The notes: generated by a model not told the origin, from the letters alone. Shown: positions 53,010-62,332, counted from the stretch's first letter. The stretch: DNA of 64,000 nt from JBKEDC01 sp047972995 (GCA_047972995.1 JBKEBD010000002.1:186001-250000); one strand, 5' to 3'. Numbers and translations are program-made.

Positions 53010-54080
53010 TATGACGAATGGATCAACTTTGCGGCATTGTCGGTTCATAGCACAGGCTCGTATATCCCCGAGGATGAACAGAAGAATGTGTTCGGAAGAT
53101 TCTATGTCATGGACAACGAAATGGGAGATACCGGCATTGGTTTGGCTTTGGTCTCGGTGATGTTGGACATCCATCGTGGAGAAATATCGGTGGACAGCTC
53201 CCGAGAATCAGGCACAAAGTTTACTGTTGAAATTCCGTTTAGACAGGATTTAAACTCCGATAATGCCCATGTTGATAACTATGAAATCGGCAGCTATTCG
53301 GAATCGAGAATTGAAGCTGAATCAAAATCCGAAGAACAAGTATATCTCCCAAACCGCATCGAGAACGAAGAGAAACCTCTGTTAATGGTCATCGAAGACA
53401 ACGAGGATATGCGTCAATTCATTAAGCTGACTTTGCAGGCAGATTACAACATCCTCGAAGCTCACGACGGCGAAGATGGAATCGAAAAGGCTCAGAAATA
53501 CACCCCCGATTTGATAATCAGCGATGTGATGATGCCCCGCAAAAATGGCTATGAAGTCGGACAATGGCTGAGGATGAATGTGTCGATAAGCCACATCCCA
53601 CTAATCATGCTTACTGCCTGTTCGCTAGACGAGCAAAAGTCGCAGGGGTTCGAGAGCGGAGCGGATGCATATATCCCAAGCCATTCAACGAATCGCTGTT
53701 GAGAATCAGAATACGAAAGCTGATTGAAAGTCGCCAAAAGATGAAAGAGAGCTTCGGGCTGAACCTCATCGAGGATGATAAACGAGAATCATTAGCGAAG
53801 TCCGAGCAGATGTTTATCGACAGATTCACCGAATACATTGAGGAGAACATTGCAAAGCACGTCGGACTGTCGATCGCAGCTATATCGCAAGCTAAAATCA
53901 CTCACCGACTACTCGCCCAACGAGCTGATTCGCATCATCCGACTGAAAGCCGCTCGCCGAATGCTGCTCAAAGGCTCAACATCGGTATCAGAGGTAGCCT
54001 ACTCAGCCGGATTCTCATCTCCGTCATACTTCACAAAATGCTTCAAAGAATTCTATGGCGAAAGCCCAAGCTTCAGATAA
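53010..54080 (+). pseudogene. Degraded hybrid two-component regulator (kinase-receiver-AraC)
   Basis: Remnant of a hybrid two-component sensor. It starts inside the histidine-kinase ATPase domain (IPEDEQKNVFGRFY, then GDTGIGLALV), so sensor and most of the kinase are gone. A receiver follows (LLMVIEDNEDMR, phospho-acceptor in IISDVMMPRKNGY, then LIMLTAC). A one-base frameshift near 53675 moves the reading to KPFNESLLRIRIRKLIESRQ. A second near 53870 restores the first frame for the AraC DNA-binding end (QLYRKLKSLTDYSPNELIRI, VSEVAYSAGFSSPSYFTKCF), stopping at 54080. Intact relatives run to 1300-1400 residues and control polysaccharide genes; none are adjacent. Base composition looks more GC-rich than neighbours. 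Confidence 0.88.
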
Positions 54081-54239
54081 ACAATAGCTTGTAGTTTATT
54101 TGTGCCTTAGAGTTTAATCTCCTTCAAAAATTCCTCATTTCGAGGAATAATTCATAAACGGCATCAGCATTTCCCTTATGGTGTCTGCTAATCCAAAAGC
54201 TATAGATATAAATGATACTCGTACTCATGATCTGAAAAT

Positions 54240-54831
54240 AATATTGGCGCAGGAGATATTTTGGGGTCTGAGCCCATATTTACTTACCTAACCATAGTAA
54301 GCCTTAGCAGATTATTCGGGTGGTGGTTGCGACCTACAGATTTTTTTCTTGAATGGGGTGTGTTTTAATTTCAGTGTGGAGTATATCTTTTTGGCTTGTT
54401 TTGTTGGGCGACTACACTGCCTCAGCCCTACGCTTTCTCCCACAGCATTGATTGTTTTAGTGGTGACTAACTCCTGCGTTGACATACGTCTCACAATTTC
54501 AGCCCAAGTCATTCTATTGCCAAAAAAAAGATAGCGGAGCATTTTTTTAAGAAGAAAAAGTCTGATAAAGTACAAAAAAAGGGGAAATAGATGCTAAATG
54601 TAACCTCCGCTACTTTCTGCGACAAAAATGGACCTCGTCACACCGTCTGAATACTTTTTTCAAACAAAAATGAACACATGGAAATGACATCCTCAGGCTC
54701 TAATATGGAAAAGTGGGTTAAAAAGAGGAGTTGTTGATTTAATTCTTGGAGCATTTGTTGTCTCTTTTTTTACAAAGTAAAGATGTCATTTTTTAGGCTC
54801 GACCCCAAAATATCCCCTGCGCCATAATATT
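54240..54831. repeat. Inverted-repeat pair enclosing about 520 bp (possible mobile-element relic)
   Basis: The 35-nt segment 54240-54274 (AATATTGGCGCAGG to GGGGTCTGAGCC) recurs in reverse at 54796-54831 with about three changes and an indel. The interior contains copy B of the dispersed ACAAAAAT repeat (54599-54675) and an 87-codon minus-strand frame (54575-54312) that I do not recognise. No transposase motif is visible. The outer stretches 54081-54239 and 54832-55108 show no gene. Confidence 0.6.
54599..54675. repeat. Dispersed repeat with ACAAAAAT units (copy B)
   Basis: CGCTACTTTCT (54608-54618) and TTTCAAACAAAAATGAAC (54658-54675) match copy A at 30444-30603. Here the two blocks are 50 bp apart instead of 133 bp. 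Confidence 0.55.
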
Positions 54832-55108
54832 TCATATTTCAATTTACCTGCAACAGCTCGAAAAGGAAAATTTTCCTATTTCAACTCCCCCAGTGCAATC
54901 GAAACGACAAACAGATGTATTTACTTATATAACTATAATAATTAGCAGTTTAGCTTAATGTTTTTGTGCAATCGATTGCTTTTTGGAAAGGATTTCAACA
55001 CTCCTTAGTTCTTTTCTTTTGATATTCAGTGTTATAACTTTCTGTTTTTCTTTGAAAGATTTTTTTATTAAAAAGTTTAAATGACCAATGGTATTTCTAG
55101 TTTTAAAC

Positions 55109-55116
55109 TACTTTTG
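55109..55116 (+). promoter_or_regulatory. -7 box of pfkA
   Basis: TACTTTTG, an exact TAnnTTTG, 22 nt before the ATG at 55139. It lies within an upstream in-frame extension, which supports the shorter protein. Confidence 0.55.
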
Positions 55117-55138
55117 TATCGAGAAAAGGTTATATTAT

Positions 55139-56131
55139 ATGAGTAAAAAGTTTAATAAAATAGCAGTGCTTACATCAGGAGGGGATGCTCCGGGGATGAA
55201 TGCAGCGATACGTGCAGTAACGCGTACCGCCATTAGAAAAGGAATTAAAGTAGTTGGTGTTCGTCGTGGATATCAAGGCTTAATGGAAGGCGACTTCAAG
55301 CCCATGAGCACACGCACCGTAAGTGGAATTTTGCACCAAGGGGGTACAATCTTGCGTACAGCCAGATGCAAAGACTTCCGCACACCCGAAGGCAGACAAT
55401 TAGCCTACCAACACGCCAAAGAACAAGGCATTGAAGCCTTGGTGGTAATTGGTGGCGATGGCTCTTTCCAGGGGGCTCAGCTCTTTTCGCAAGAAACCGA
55501 CATCCCTACTGTGGGTATTCCCGGAACTATCGATAACGATATGTATGGCACCGACTATACCATTGGGCACGACACCGCATTGAATACCGCTGTTGAAGCC
55601 CTCGATAAAATTAAAGATACAGCCCGTTCGCATGGGCGCATCTTTGTGGTGGAAGTTATGGGTAATGAAGCTGGCGACTTGGCACTATTCAGCGGCATTG
55701 CCTGCGGAGCAGAAGCCATTTTATTGCCCGAGGTGCAAACCAACGATGAGCTAGACCGATTTATCAAGCGAGGTATCAAGAAAAAAGAAACCAGCGGCAT
55801 TATAGTAGTGGCAGAAGGTGGCGGTAAGCAACTCAACGCCTTGGCAGTGGCAGAACGGGTGCAAAAGGAAAATCCAAAATTCGAAGTGCGTGTGTCTATC
55901 TTGGGGCACATTCAACGCGGAGGAAACCCCACAGCCATGGATAGAATTATGGCCACTCGCATGGGAGTAGGAGCTATTGATGCCTTGCTCGACGATCAGA
56001 AAAGCGTCATGATTGGTATTAAAGATGGCAATATTTGCCAAGTGCCTTTCAACAAATGCGTGCGTGGAAAAAGAGCCTTTAAGCAAGATATTTACGAGCT
56101 TAACAACGATGTGGTGGGCGAGCTAATGTAG
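55139..56131 (+). CDS. pfkA: 6-phosphofructokinase
   Basis: Glycolytic kinase phosphorylating fructose-6-phosphate. The 330-residue protein starts MSKKFNKIAVLTSGGDAPGM at 55139, with the ATP-binding GGDGSFQGA (the Gly typical of ATP-dependent rather than pyrophosphate-dependent enzymes), the catalytic GTIDNDMYGTDYTIGHDTA and RGGNPTAMDRIMATRMG near the end. An in-frame ATG at 55088 would add 17 residues but lies upstream of the promoter box. The gene has its own terminator. Confidence 0.96.
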   Translation: MSKKFNKIAVLTSGGDAPGMNAAIRAVTRTAIRKGIKVVGVRRGYQGLMEGDFKPMSTRTVSGILHQGGTILRTARCKDFRTPEGRQLAYQHAKEQGIEALVVIGGDGSFQGAQLFSQETDIPTVGIPGTIDNDMYGTDYTIGHDTALNTAVEALDKIKDTARSHGRIFVVEVMGNEAGDLALFSGIACGAEAILLPEVQTNDELDRFIKRGIKKKETSGIIVVAEGGGKQLNALAVAERVQKENPKFEVRVSILGHIQRGGNPTAMDRIMATRMGVGAIDALLDDQKSVMIGIKDGNICQVPFNKCVRGKRAFKQDIYELNNDVVGELM

Positions 56132-56159
56132 GTTGAATATACTTATTATTATATAATAC

Positions 56160-56193
56160 AAGGGTAGTTGTGAAGCAGCTACCCTTTATTTTT
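56160..56193 (+). terminator. Terminator after pfkA
   Basis: AAGGGTAGTTG pairs with CAGCTACCCTT (one G-T wobble) around TGAAG, followed by TTTATTTTT, 28 nt after the stop. Confidence 0.88.
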
Positions 56194-56244
56194 ACTATAT
56201 TTGTTCTACAATAGAACGAAATTATAATCATAATAGAACGAGGA

Positions 56245-57930
56245 ATGAAACTTGTAAATAAGAAACCAGCGGGAATTGGCGTAGTTATCATCATGTGCTT
56301 GTCGCTTGTGTTTGTTGGCTTTAATCGCGATGATAAAATGTTTGCCATCAACAAAAACCTAGACATATTCTATTCGCTAGTGCGCGAACTAAACGTGTTC
56401 TATGTAGATGATTTCAATGTAAACCAAATGATGAGAAAAGGGGTAGATGAAATGTTGAAAACCCTAGACCCTTACACCACATTCATTCCCGAAGATGAGT
56501 TGGAAGATTTCAACTTCATGACTACAGGTGAATATGGTGGCGTGGGTGCCATAATTGGGATGCGTAAGGGAGAAGTCATTATTTCAGAACCTTACCAAGG
56601 ATTTCCTGCCGATAAAGCCGGACTACACGCTGGCGATGTACTCGTGGAAGTGGCAGGAAAATCAACCAAAGGTATGGACGTGTCCGCTATGAGCGAACTC
56701 TTGAAAGGAGCAAGCAACGAAGTGGTGAAAGTGAAAGTAAAACGCTATGGCGAGAAAAAAACACTCAGCTTCGATATTATGCGCGAGAAAATACAAATCG
56801 ATGCAGTACCCTATTATGGTATGCTAGACAACAACGTAGGATACCTTCGCTTAACAAGCTTTACAGCTGGTTGCGGTAGCGAAATACGTAAGATAGTGAA
56901 AGAACTCAAAGAAAAAGACGGTGCAAAGTCTATCATGCTCGACTTGAGAAACAACCCCGGCGGATTGCTAAATGAAGCCGTAACTACTGTGAGCACCTTT
57001 GTGCCTAAGGGAACCAAGGTTGTGTTTACCAAAAGCAAAATAGAGCAGTGGGATCAAGAATATTTCACCACCGAAGAACCTGTAGATACCGAGCTACCTG
57101 TGGCAGTGTTGGTAAACCGAGGTTCAGCATCGGCATCGGAAATTGTGTCGGGAGCTTTGCAAGACTTAGATCGTGCCATAATTGTAGGAACTCGTACCTT
57201 TGGTAAAGGACTAGTGCAAACTACCCGCGATTTGAGCTACAACTCAAAATTGAAACTCACCACCGCAAAATATTATGTACCTAGCGGCAGATGTATTCAA
57301 GCTCTTGACTATTCTAATCGCAATGAAGATGGTAGCGTGGGTGTAGTGCCCGACTCTTTAATTTCGGAATTTGCCACAAGCAAAGGTAGAAAAGTGTTCG
57401 ATGGCGGAGGAATTACCCCCGATGTGAAAACAAAAATGCCTTTGGGAAGCAGCTTCACCTACAACCTAGTGCGCGATTATATGTTCTTCGACTATGCCAC
57501 AAAGTTCTATTACGAACACAAAACCATTCCTTCAGCAGAAGAATTTGAAATTACCGATGATATTTACGCTGATTTCGGCAAATACATCAGAGAACAAGAT
57601 TTCAGCTATGAGTCGGAAACAGAAAAAGCACTCGATAAGCTTGAAAAGACTGCTAAGGATGAAAAATACTACGACCGTTCAAAAACGCAATTCGAAGCTC
57701 TTCGCCAAGCAGTAGCTCATGAGTTGAACAAAGATTTAAACGATTTTCAAGACGAAATTAAATTAATTCTTCGCGATGAAATAGTTTCTCGATATTACTA
57801 CCAAAAAGGAGCTATCGTGTCGTCCATGAAAAACGACCCAGTGCTCGACCGTGCAGAAGGCATCGTTTGTTCAACCGATAGTTTAACGAAATACTTCAAG
57901 CCGGGCACTGTAATTGCGAAAGAAAAATAA
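56245..57930 (+). CDS. S41 family C-terminal processing protease, second copy
   Basis: A 561-residue periplasmic CtpA/Prc-type protease. A signal-anchor is at residues 9-25 (GVVIIMCLSLVFVGF), a PDZ domain at about 85-165 (GGVGAIIGM, ADKAGLHAGDVLVEVAG) and the S41 core after it: the catalytic Ser lies in NRGSASASEIVSGALQDLDR and the Lys in TRTFGKGLVQTT. A helical C-terminal extension of about 170 residues follows. It differs from the copy at 21896-23533 and stands 5 nt before yraN, with which it is probably co-transcribed. Confidence 0.94.
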   Translation: MKLVNKKPAGIGVVIIMCLSLVFVGFNRDDKMFAINKNLDIFYSLVRELNVFYVDDFNVNQMMRKGVDEMLKTLDPYTTFIPEDELEDFNFMTTGEYGGVGAIIGMRKGEVIISEPYQGFPADKAGLHAGDVLVEVAGKSTKGMDVSAMSELLKGASNEVVKVKVKRYGEKKTLSFDIMREKIQIDAVPYYGMLDNNVGYLRLTSFTAGCGSEIRKIVKELKEKDGAKSIMLDLRNNPGGLLNEAVTTVSTFVPKGTKVVFTKSKIEQWDQEYFTTEEPVDTELPVAVLVNRGSASASEIVSGALQDLDRAIIVGTRTFGKGLVQTTRDLSYNSKLKLTTAKYYVPSGRCIQALDYSNRNEDGSVGVVPDSLISEFATSKGRKVFDGGGITPDVKTKMPLGSSFTYNLVRDYMFFDYATKFYYEHKTIPSAEEFEITDDIYADFGKYIREQDFSYESETEKALDKLEKTAKDEKYYDRSKTQFEALRQAVAHELNKDLNDFQDEIKLILRDEIVSRYYYQKGAIVSSMKNDPVLDRAEGIVCSTDSLTKYFKPGTVIAKEK

Positions 57931-57935
57931 AAACA

Positions 57936-58301
57936 GTGTCGCAGCAAAAGAAAATAGGTAAAAAAGGGGAGGAGATGGCCGAAAAGCATCTCCTTTCTTT
58001 GGGTTATACCATTTTAGAGCGTAACTGGCGACATCATCATTTAGAAGTAGATTTAATTGCTCGCAACAAAGATGAACTCGTTATTGTGGAGGTGAAAACA
58101 CGCACCGGAATGCAATACGGACACCCTAGCGAGGCTATCGACCGCAAGAAAATCAACCACCTAATAGCTGCTGCCGATGCCTACATTGAAATTAACAACA
58201 GCGTATTAGAAACTCGTTTCGATGTAATTACAGTAGTCATTAACAAAGAAGCTTACCAACTCGAACATTTTGAAGATGCTTTTTATCCTGGACTAATGTA
58301 A
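57936..58301 (+). CDS. yraN: YraN/UPF0102 family endonuclease-like protein
   Basis: A 121-residue protein of the UPF0102 family, which has a restriction-endonuclease-like fold with a PD-(D/E)XK-type core; its cellular role is unsettled. Conserved features: GKKGEEMAEKHLLSLGYTIL at the start, then ERNWR, EVDLIARN and VIVEVKTRTG (Asp and Glu-x-Lys of the active-site pattern). The start codon is GTG. Located 5 nt after the protease gene. Confidence 0.93.
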   Translation: MSQQKKIGKKGEEMAEKHLLSLGYTILERNWRHHHLEVDLIARNKDELVIVEVKTRTGMQYGHPSEAIDRKKINHLIAAADAYIEINNSVLETRFDVITVVINKEAYQLEHFEDAFYPGLM

Positions 58302-58323
58302 ACGAAGTGCGAATATAACTATA

Positions 58324-58349
58324 CTCCCTTCGGAGAGTTGGATGGGCTT
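58324..58349 (+). repeat. CCCCCTC-type palindromic repeat upstream of the S4 gene
   Basis: CTCCCTTCGGAGAG followed by TTGGATGGGCTT. It matches the minus-strand copy upstream of atpA (8441-8472) and lies 19 nt before the start codon at 58369. Confidence 0.6.
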
Positions 58350-58368
58350 TAATAATAACTGAATATAA

Positions 58369-58572
58369 ATGGAATTCGAATTACAAACAGCATACATTGA
58401 ACTGATTAAATTGCTTAAACTCCTACGATTAGTAGAATCAGGAGGCATGGCAAAACAAGTGGTAGAAGAAGGCTATGTACTTCGCAATGGAGAGGTAGAA
58501 ACCCGCAAACGCGCCAAAATAGTGAAAGGCGATGTCATTGAATTTAATGGTGACACTGTGCACGTGGTATAA
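58369..58572 (+). CDS. Small S4-domain RNA-binding protein (YbcJ/YaaA-like)
   Basis: A single S4 domain of 67 residues: LIKLLKLLRLVESGGMAKQV, then VVEEGYVLRNGEVETRKRAKI and KGDVIEFNG. Proteins of this kind bind structured RNA; the specific target is unknown. It is encoded downstream of yraN after a 67-nt gap holding a palindromic repeat, and convergent with sdaA. Confidence 0.88.
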   Translation: MEFELQTAYIELIKLLKLLRLVESGGMAKQVVEEGYVLRNGEVETRKRAKIVKGDVIEFNGDTVHVV

Positions 58573-58590
58573 CCACTCCCCATTATTCCA

Positions 58591-59814
58591 TTAATACTCC
58601 TCGCCGTTATAATATTTCATCGATTTCAATATGGCTAGCCCCGCTTTCGAGGTTTCTTTAAGGCTGGCATCAAGCAATCGTCCGGTATGAAGCATAGTCT
58701 CCGTTACATCATCAAGACTAATGCGATGCTTGCCGTTGCCCATCATGGCATAGGTGTTATGACTAATGGCACGAGCTGCAGCAAGCACATTTCGCTCAAT
58801 ACATGGAATTTGCACCAAGCCAAGCACTGGGTCGCAAGTTAAGCCCAAGTGGTGCTCTAAGCCCATTTCTGCCGAGTTCTCTATCTGATAAATAGTGCCG
58901 CCATGTATCTGCGTGGCAGCTCCAGAAGCCATGGCACAAGCCACACCCACTTCTCCTTGACAGCCCACTTCGGCACCCGAAATAGATGCGTTGGTTTTAA
59001 TGATATTACCAATTAAGCCCGCCGTGGCTAAAGCCCGCAGAATATCTTTCTTCGCACATTTATATACTTTCTTATGGTAGTAGAGCACAGCGGGCAAAAT
59101 GCCACAAGCACCGCAAGTAGGAGCCGTTACAACCAATCCGCCGCTAGCGTTTTCCTCCGACACCGCATGAGCATAAGAAAAAAGCTTGGCAGTTTCTTTA
59201 ATCGGACCAGAATAGGTTTTAGATTTAGATTTATATGCCATTGCCTTGCGCTTGATGTTTAGCCCTCCCGGTAATACACCATCGGTGCTACATCCTTTCT
59301 TAATAGCATTCACCATCACTTCCCACACTTGCTCTAAGAAAGTCCAAATTTCTTTCCCTTCGCAATGCTCTACATACTCCCAAATGTCGCGTTCGTTTTT
59401 GTCGCACCATTTCAAAATATCATCCATGTGAGAAAGCGAATACACCGATTCCTTTTGCGATAAATCTTCGCCTTCTTCCACAATTGAGCCCCCACCAATG
59501 CTGAAATATATTTTATTAGCCAGTTCAGAGCCATCTTCATTAAGGGCGATGAGTTGCATGGCATTGGGGTGGTAGTCCAAATATTTATCGGCACGCCAAA
59601 TAAGGTCGAGTTGCTTTCCTTTAAAGGCTTCCTCTACGGTAACTCCTGTTAGGTGACCTTTTCCTGTGGCAGCTAAGCTTCCGAAAAGAGTAACAACATA
59701 TTTAGGTGCATCAGGATAATGATTAAGAAAAAGATGACACGCATTTCGAGGCCCCATGGTGTGGCTACTTGAAGGGCCATGACCAATCTTGTAGAGTTCG
59801 CGGATAGATTCCAT
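58591..59814 (-). CDS. sdaA: L-serine ammonia-lyase (iron-sulphur type, single chain)
   Basis: Deaminates L-serine to pyruvate with a [4Fe-4S] cluster. The 407-residue chain combines beta and alpha domains. Recognisable stretches are GHGPSSSHTMGPRNACH at the start, APTCGACGILPAV with two cysteines, GCQGEVGVACAMASGAATQ and HLGLTCDPVLGLVQIPC with further cluster cysteines, and NGKHRISLDDVTETMLHTG. The start MESIRELYKIG is at 59814. Monocistronic. Confidence 0.94.
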   Translation of the reverse strand: MESIRELYKIGHGPSSSHTMGPRNACHLFLNHYPDAPKYVVTLFGSLAATGKGHLTGVTVEEAFKGKQLDLIWRADKYLDYHPNAMQLIALNEDGSELANKIYFSIGGGSIVEEGEDLSQKESVYSLSHMDDILKWCDKNERDIWEYVEHCEGKEIWTFLEQVWEVMVNAIKKGCSTDGVLPGGLNIKRKAMAYKSKSKTYSGPIKETAKLFSYAHAVSEENASGGLVVTAPTCGACGILPAVLYYHKKVYKCAKKDILRALATAGLIGNIIKTNASISGAEVGCQGEVGVACAMASGAATQIHGGTIYQIENSAEMGLEHHLGLTCDPVLGLVQIPCIERNVLAAARAISHNTYAMMGNGKHRISLDDVTETMLHTGRLLDASLKETSKAGLAILKSMKYYNGEEY

Positions 59815-59940
59815 GCTAAAGTTTTGTTATTAAGGCGGCAAATGTAAGCATTGATTAAATCGTAAATTATAATAAACTGTCAATAATCCATTAATTCGAT
59901 ATTTTTTTTCGTTCTTTGCACCAGAATATATGCTAAAGAA

Positions 59941-60999
59941 ATGAGAGAGCAAAACAACAGAGGAAGAGCCCCTCAACGGAGATCTGGCAGCGACAGCAGA
60001 CCAGGGCAACAGCGCAAGCACGATGGCGAGCGTAGAGAATATAAAAAGTCGGAACGAAGAACTTTTGGTGAGAAAGATGCTGAAGGAAGACCGCAAGATC
60101 GTAAACCATTCCGAAGAACAGATGGCAAATCCTTTTCAAAGAAAGGGTCTGACGGAGGTCGCGATTATTCATTCCCTCGCCAAGAAGGAGAGCGTACTTT
60201 TGTGAAAAAAAAGGCTTACGAGGGTAAGAATTTCAAAAAAGATTATAAGAAATTGGTGAAACAAGGAGTTGACACAAGTAAACCTCTTGATACTCGATTG
60301 CGATTAAATCGCTACATCTCTAATGCCGGAGTATGCTCGCGTCGTGATGCCGATAAATTAATCCTCGATGGTGAAATCACAGTTAATGGTAAAGTCATTA
60401 CTGAAATGGGCTACCGATTGGAACCCCAAGATAAGGTGTTGCACAATGGCAAACGAATTATTGCCGAACAAAAGGTGTATCTGCTGTTGAACAAACCAAA
60501 GGGCTTTGTAACTACGCTTGACGATCCTCATGCCGATAAAACAGTGATGGACTTGGTGAAAGATGCTTGCACTGAGCGCATTTACCCCGTAGGTAGGCTC
60601 GATAAAGCTACTACAGGCTTGTTACTATTTACCAACGATGGCAATTTGGCGAAGAAGCTGACGCACCCTAGCTATCAAAAGAAAAAGATTTATCATGTGT
60701 TCTTAAAAGAGAAATTCCCTGAAGAACACCTAGAAAAGATATACAAAGGTATTGAGTTGGAAGATGGCTTTGTGAAAGCCGATGCTATTAGTTATGTTGA
60801 CCCTGCCGACAAAACACAAGTGGGCATTGAAATTCACTCGGGAAGAAATCGCATTGTGCGCCGCATTTTCGAGCATTTCGGATTCAGAGTGCAGAAGCTC
60901 GACCGTGTGTTCTTTGCCGGATTAACCAAAAAGAACTTACCTCGTGGCAAGTATCGCTTCTTAACTCCTCAAGAAATCAACTTCTTGAAAATGAGTTAG
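59941..60999 (+). CDS. RluB/RsuA-family pseudouridine synthase with basic N-terminal extension
   Basis: Modifies uridine to pseudouridine in rRNA, probably 23S. It has 352 residues. An S4 domain is at about 118-165 (LRLNRYISNAGVCSRRDADK), and the catalytic core has Asp221 in PVGRLDKATTGLLLFTNDG. The GRNRIVRRIFEHFGF motif follows. The first 110 residues are a low-complexity, highly charged region with Arg, Lys, Asp and Gly repeats, longer than in E. coli RluB and typical of Bacteroidetes. Exact target (RluB versus RluF or RsuA) is not certain, so no symbol is given. Confidence 0.9.
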   Translation: MREQNNRGRAPQRRSGSDSRPGQQRKHDGERREYKKSERRTFGEKDAEGRPQDRKPFRRTDGKSFSKKGSDGGRDYSFPRQEGERTFVKKKAYEGKNFKKDYKKLVKQGVDTSKPLDTRLRLNRYISNAGVCSRRDADKLILDGEITVNGKVITEMGYRLEPQDKVLHNGKRIIAEQKVYLLLNKPKGFVTTLDDPHADKTVMDLVKDACTERIYPVGRLDKATTGLLLFTNDGNLAKKLTHPSYQKKKIYHVFLKEKFPEEHLEKIYKGIELEDGFVKADAISYVDPADKTQVGIEIHSGRNRIVRRIFEHFGFRVQKLDRVFFAGLTKKNLPRGKYRFLTPQEINFLKMS

Positions 61000-61018
61000 G
61001 CAATTCAATAAAAAATGA

Positions 61019-61062
61019 GAAAGCGCAAGTTTAATCACTACGATTAACATGCGCTTTTTTCG
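61019..61062. terminator. Terminator between the pseudouridine synthase and the MBL-fold gene
   Basis: AAGCGCA pairs with TGCGCTT and an inner TTTAAT / ATTAA, followed by a T run; convergent genes share it. Confidence 0.8.
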
Positions 61063-62172
61063 TTATTCTCGCCACCAAGGGCTATCAAGCTTGTTTTCGC
61101 CGTCGAGCCTTACCACATCGCCGATGAGGGGGAGAAGCAGGTGGGTGGAGTCGCTTTCCGTAAAGGGAAACATATTTTCCATTGGCTCATACCAATTGTG
61201 CTGAGCCAAGGCATATTTCGAATTATGCACCGTGATAAACTCTTGTGGTTGTAATTCATTCACCACCAATTTAAGTTTTTCAGGCATAAAGTGAATGTTG
61301 GCCCATTTACGGTCGTATTGTCCATTTTCAAGCACTGCAAACCGAATGTTGCCAAATTGCTTTTTAATTTCTTTAATGTGTGAACCATAACCGCCATCGC
61401 CACTAAGGAAGATATTGCCCATTGAAGTTTCAAGCAAGAACGATGCCCATAGGGTTTTGTTGCGTGCCAATCCGCGTCCTGAAAAGTGGCGTGAGGGAAG
61501 CGCGTGTAGGGTGAGTTTATCGTGCAGTTGAATTTGATCTTGCCAATCGAGCTCTACAATTTGCTCGTTGAGCCAATGCCAATGGCGGAAATGCGAGCCC
61601 ACACCAAGAGGACAAACAACGGTTAGCGTGTCGTTTTTCAGTTCTTTTACGGTGTCATAATCTAAATGATCCCAATGATCGTGGGTAATTATTAGATAAT
61701 CTATAGCAGGCATATCTGCAGTAGTATAAACCTCAGAGCCACTAAAAGCACCTCCGAAGAAGCTAACGGGAGAAGCAGCTACCAGCACAGGGTCGATAAG
61801 AAAACGTTTGCCATCAATTTGCATATAGTAAGAGCCATGACCAAGCCACACCATGAGATTTTCCGAATGGTCTAATTCTTTTAAATTGCTTTTGTGCGTA
61901 CTGATAGCGTGCTTAGGTACTCGGTTGTCCACCTTTTTAAACACGATATCGCGCATATAGGTATAAAAATTTTCACCTTCGGCCATAGCAGGAGTGTGTT
62001 GCAGGTTCTGAAACTGTCCTTTTCGGTAGTTTGGCGATTGTTCCACGCGTGCGAGGTCTTTATCACTAGGGTTTTTCCCAAATTTCGGAGTGTGCATGAA
62101 AATAATTCCTCCAATGGTTGCAGTCAGAAGTATAATAAAAAGTATCCACATGATTTTCTTAAATTTCAACAT
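61063..62172 (-). CDS. Membrane-anchored metallo-beta-lactamase-fold hydrolase (NAPE-PLD/UlaG-like)
   Basis: A 369-residue MBL-fold protein with an N-terminal membrane helix (about 8-27). Metal-binding residues are in TTHDHWDH-type ITHDHWDHLDYD, further His in LHALPSRHFSG, Asp in FLSGDGGYG and the terminal His in EFITVHNSKYALAQHNWYEP. The layout (GHGSYYMQIDGKRFLIDPVL) is that of NAPE-phospholipase D and related bacterial enzymes; a phosphodiesterase or lactonase role is likely but the substrate is unknown. The start is placed at 62172 (MLKFKKIMW); ATGs at 62196 and 62151 are alternatives. A -7 box ends 5 nt upstream. Divergent from marR. Confidence 0.85.
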   Translation of the reverse strand: MLKFKKIMWILFIILLTATIGGIIFMHTPKFGKNPSDKDLARVEQSPNYRKGQFQNLQHTPAMAEGENFYTYMRDIVFKKVDNRVPKHAISTHKSNLKELDHSENLMVWLGHGSYYMQIDGKRFLIDPVLVAASPVSFFGGAFSGSEVYTTADMPAIDYLIITHDHWDHLDYDTVKELKNDTLTVVCPLGVGSHFRHWHWLNEQIVELDWQDQIQLHDKLTLHALPSRHFSGRGLARNKTLWASFLLETSMGNIFLSGDGGYGSHIKEIKKQFGNIRFAVLENGQYDRKWANIHFMPEKLKLVVNELQPQEFITVHNSKYALAQHNWYEPMENMFPFTESDSTHLLLPLIGDVVRLDGENKLDSPWWRE

Positions 62173-62176
62173 GGCA

Positions 62177-62184
62177 CAAAAGTA
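62177..62184 (-). promoter_or_regulatory. -7 box abutting the MBL-fold gene start
   Basis: The minus strand reads TACTTTTG, 4 nt from the ATG at 62172. Either the mRNA is nearly leaderless or translation starts at the Met at 62151. Confidence 0.4.
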
Positions 62185-62274
62185 GTGTTTTCTCATTAAT
62201 GAGCTTTCAGCGGAGTGAAATTATTAAGTCTTTGCTACTTAGAAATCCTAAAGTGCATTTTTATTGTTGAAACA

Positions 62275-62319
62275 TTTGTGCATACAAATAAAGCGTTTAT
62301 ATTTGCACATACAAATAAA
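62275..62319 (+). promoter_or_regulatory. marR promoter with two palindromic operator sites
   Basis: A -33 TTTG (62275-62278), a 19-nt spacer and -7 TATATTTG (62298-62305) form a good promoter. Two direct repeats, TTTGTGCATACAAATAAA (62275-62292) and TTTGCACATACAAATAAA (62302-62319), overlap both elements. Each contains a TTTG-ACAAA-type inverted repeat, as expected of MarR operators, so autoregulation is likely. Confidence 0.75.
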
Positions 62320-62332
62320 TAAGCATAGCCTC

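Noticed and set aside
54312..54575. An 87-codon minus-strand frame inside the inverted-repeat element
   Set aside because: No promoter, no family resemblance; kept only as a note under the repeat.
55088..55138. Upstream start for pfkA
   Set aside because: The promoter -7 box lies within the extension and the added hydrophobic residues do not fit PFK.
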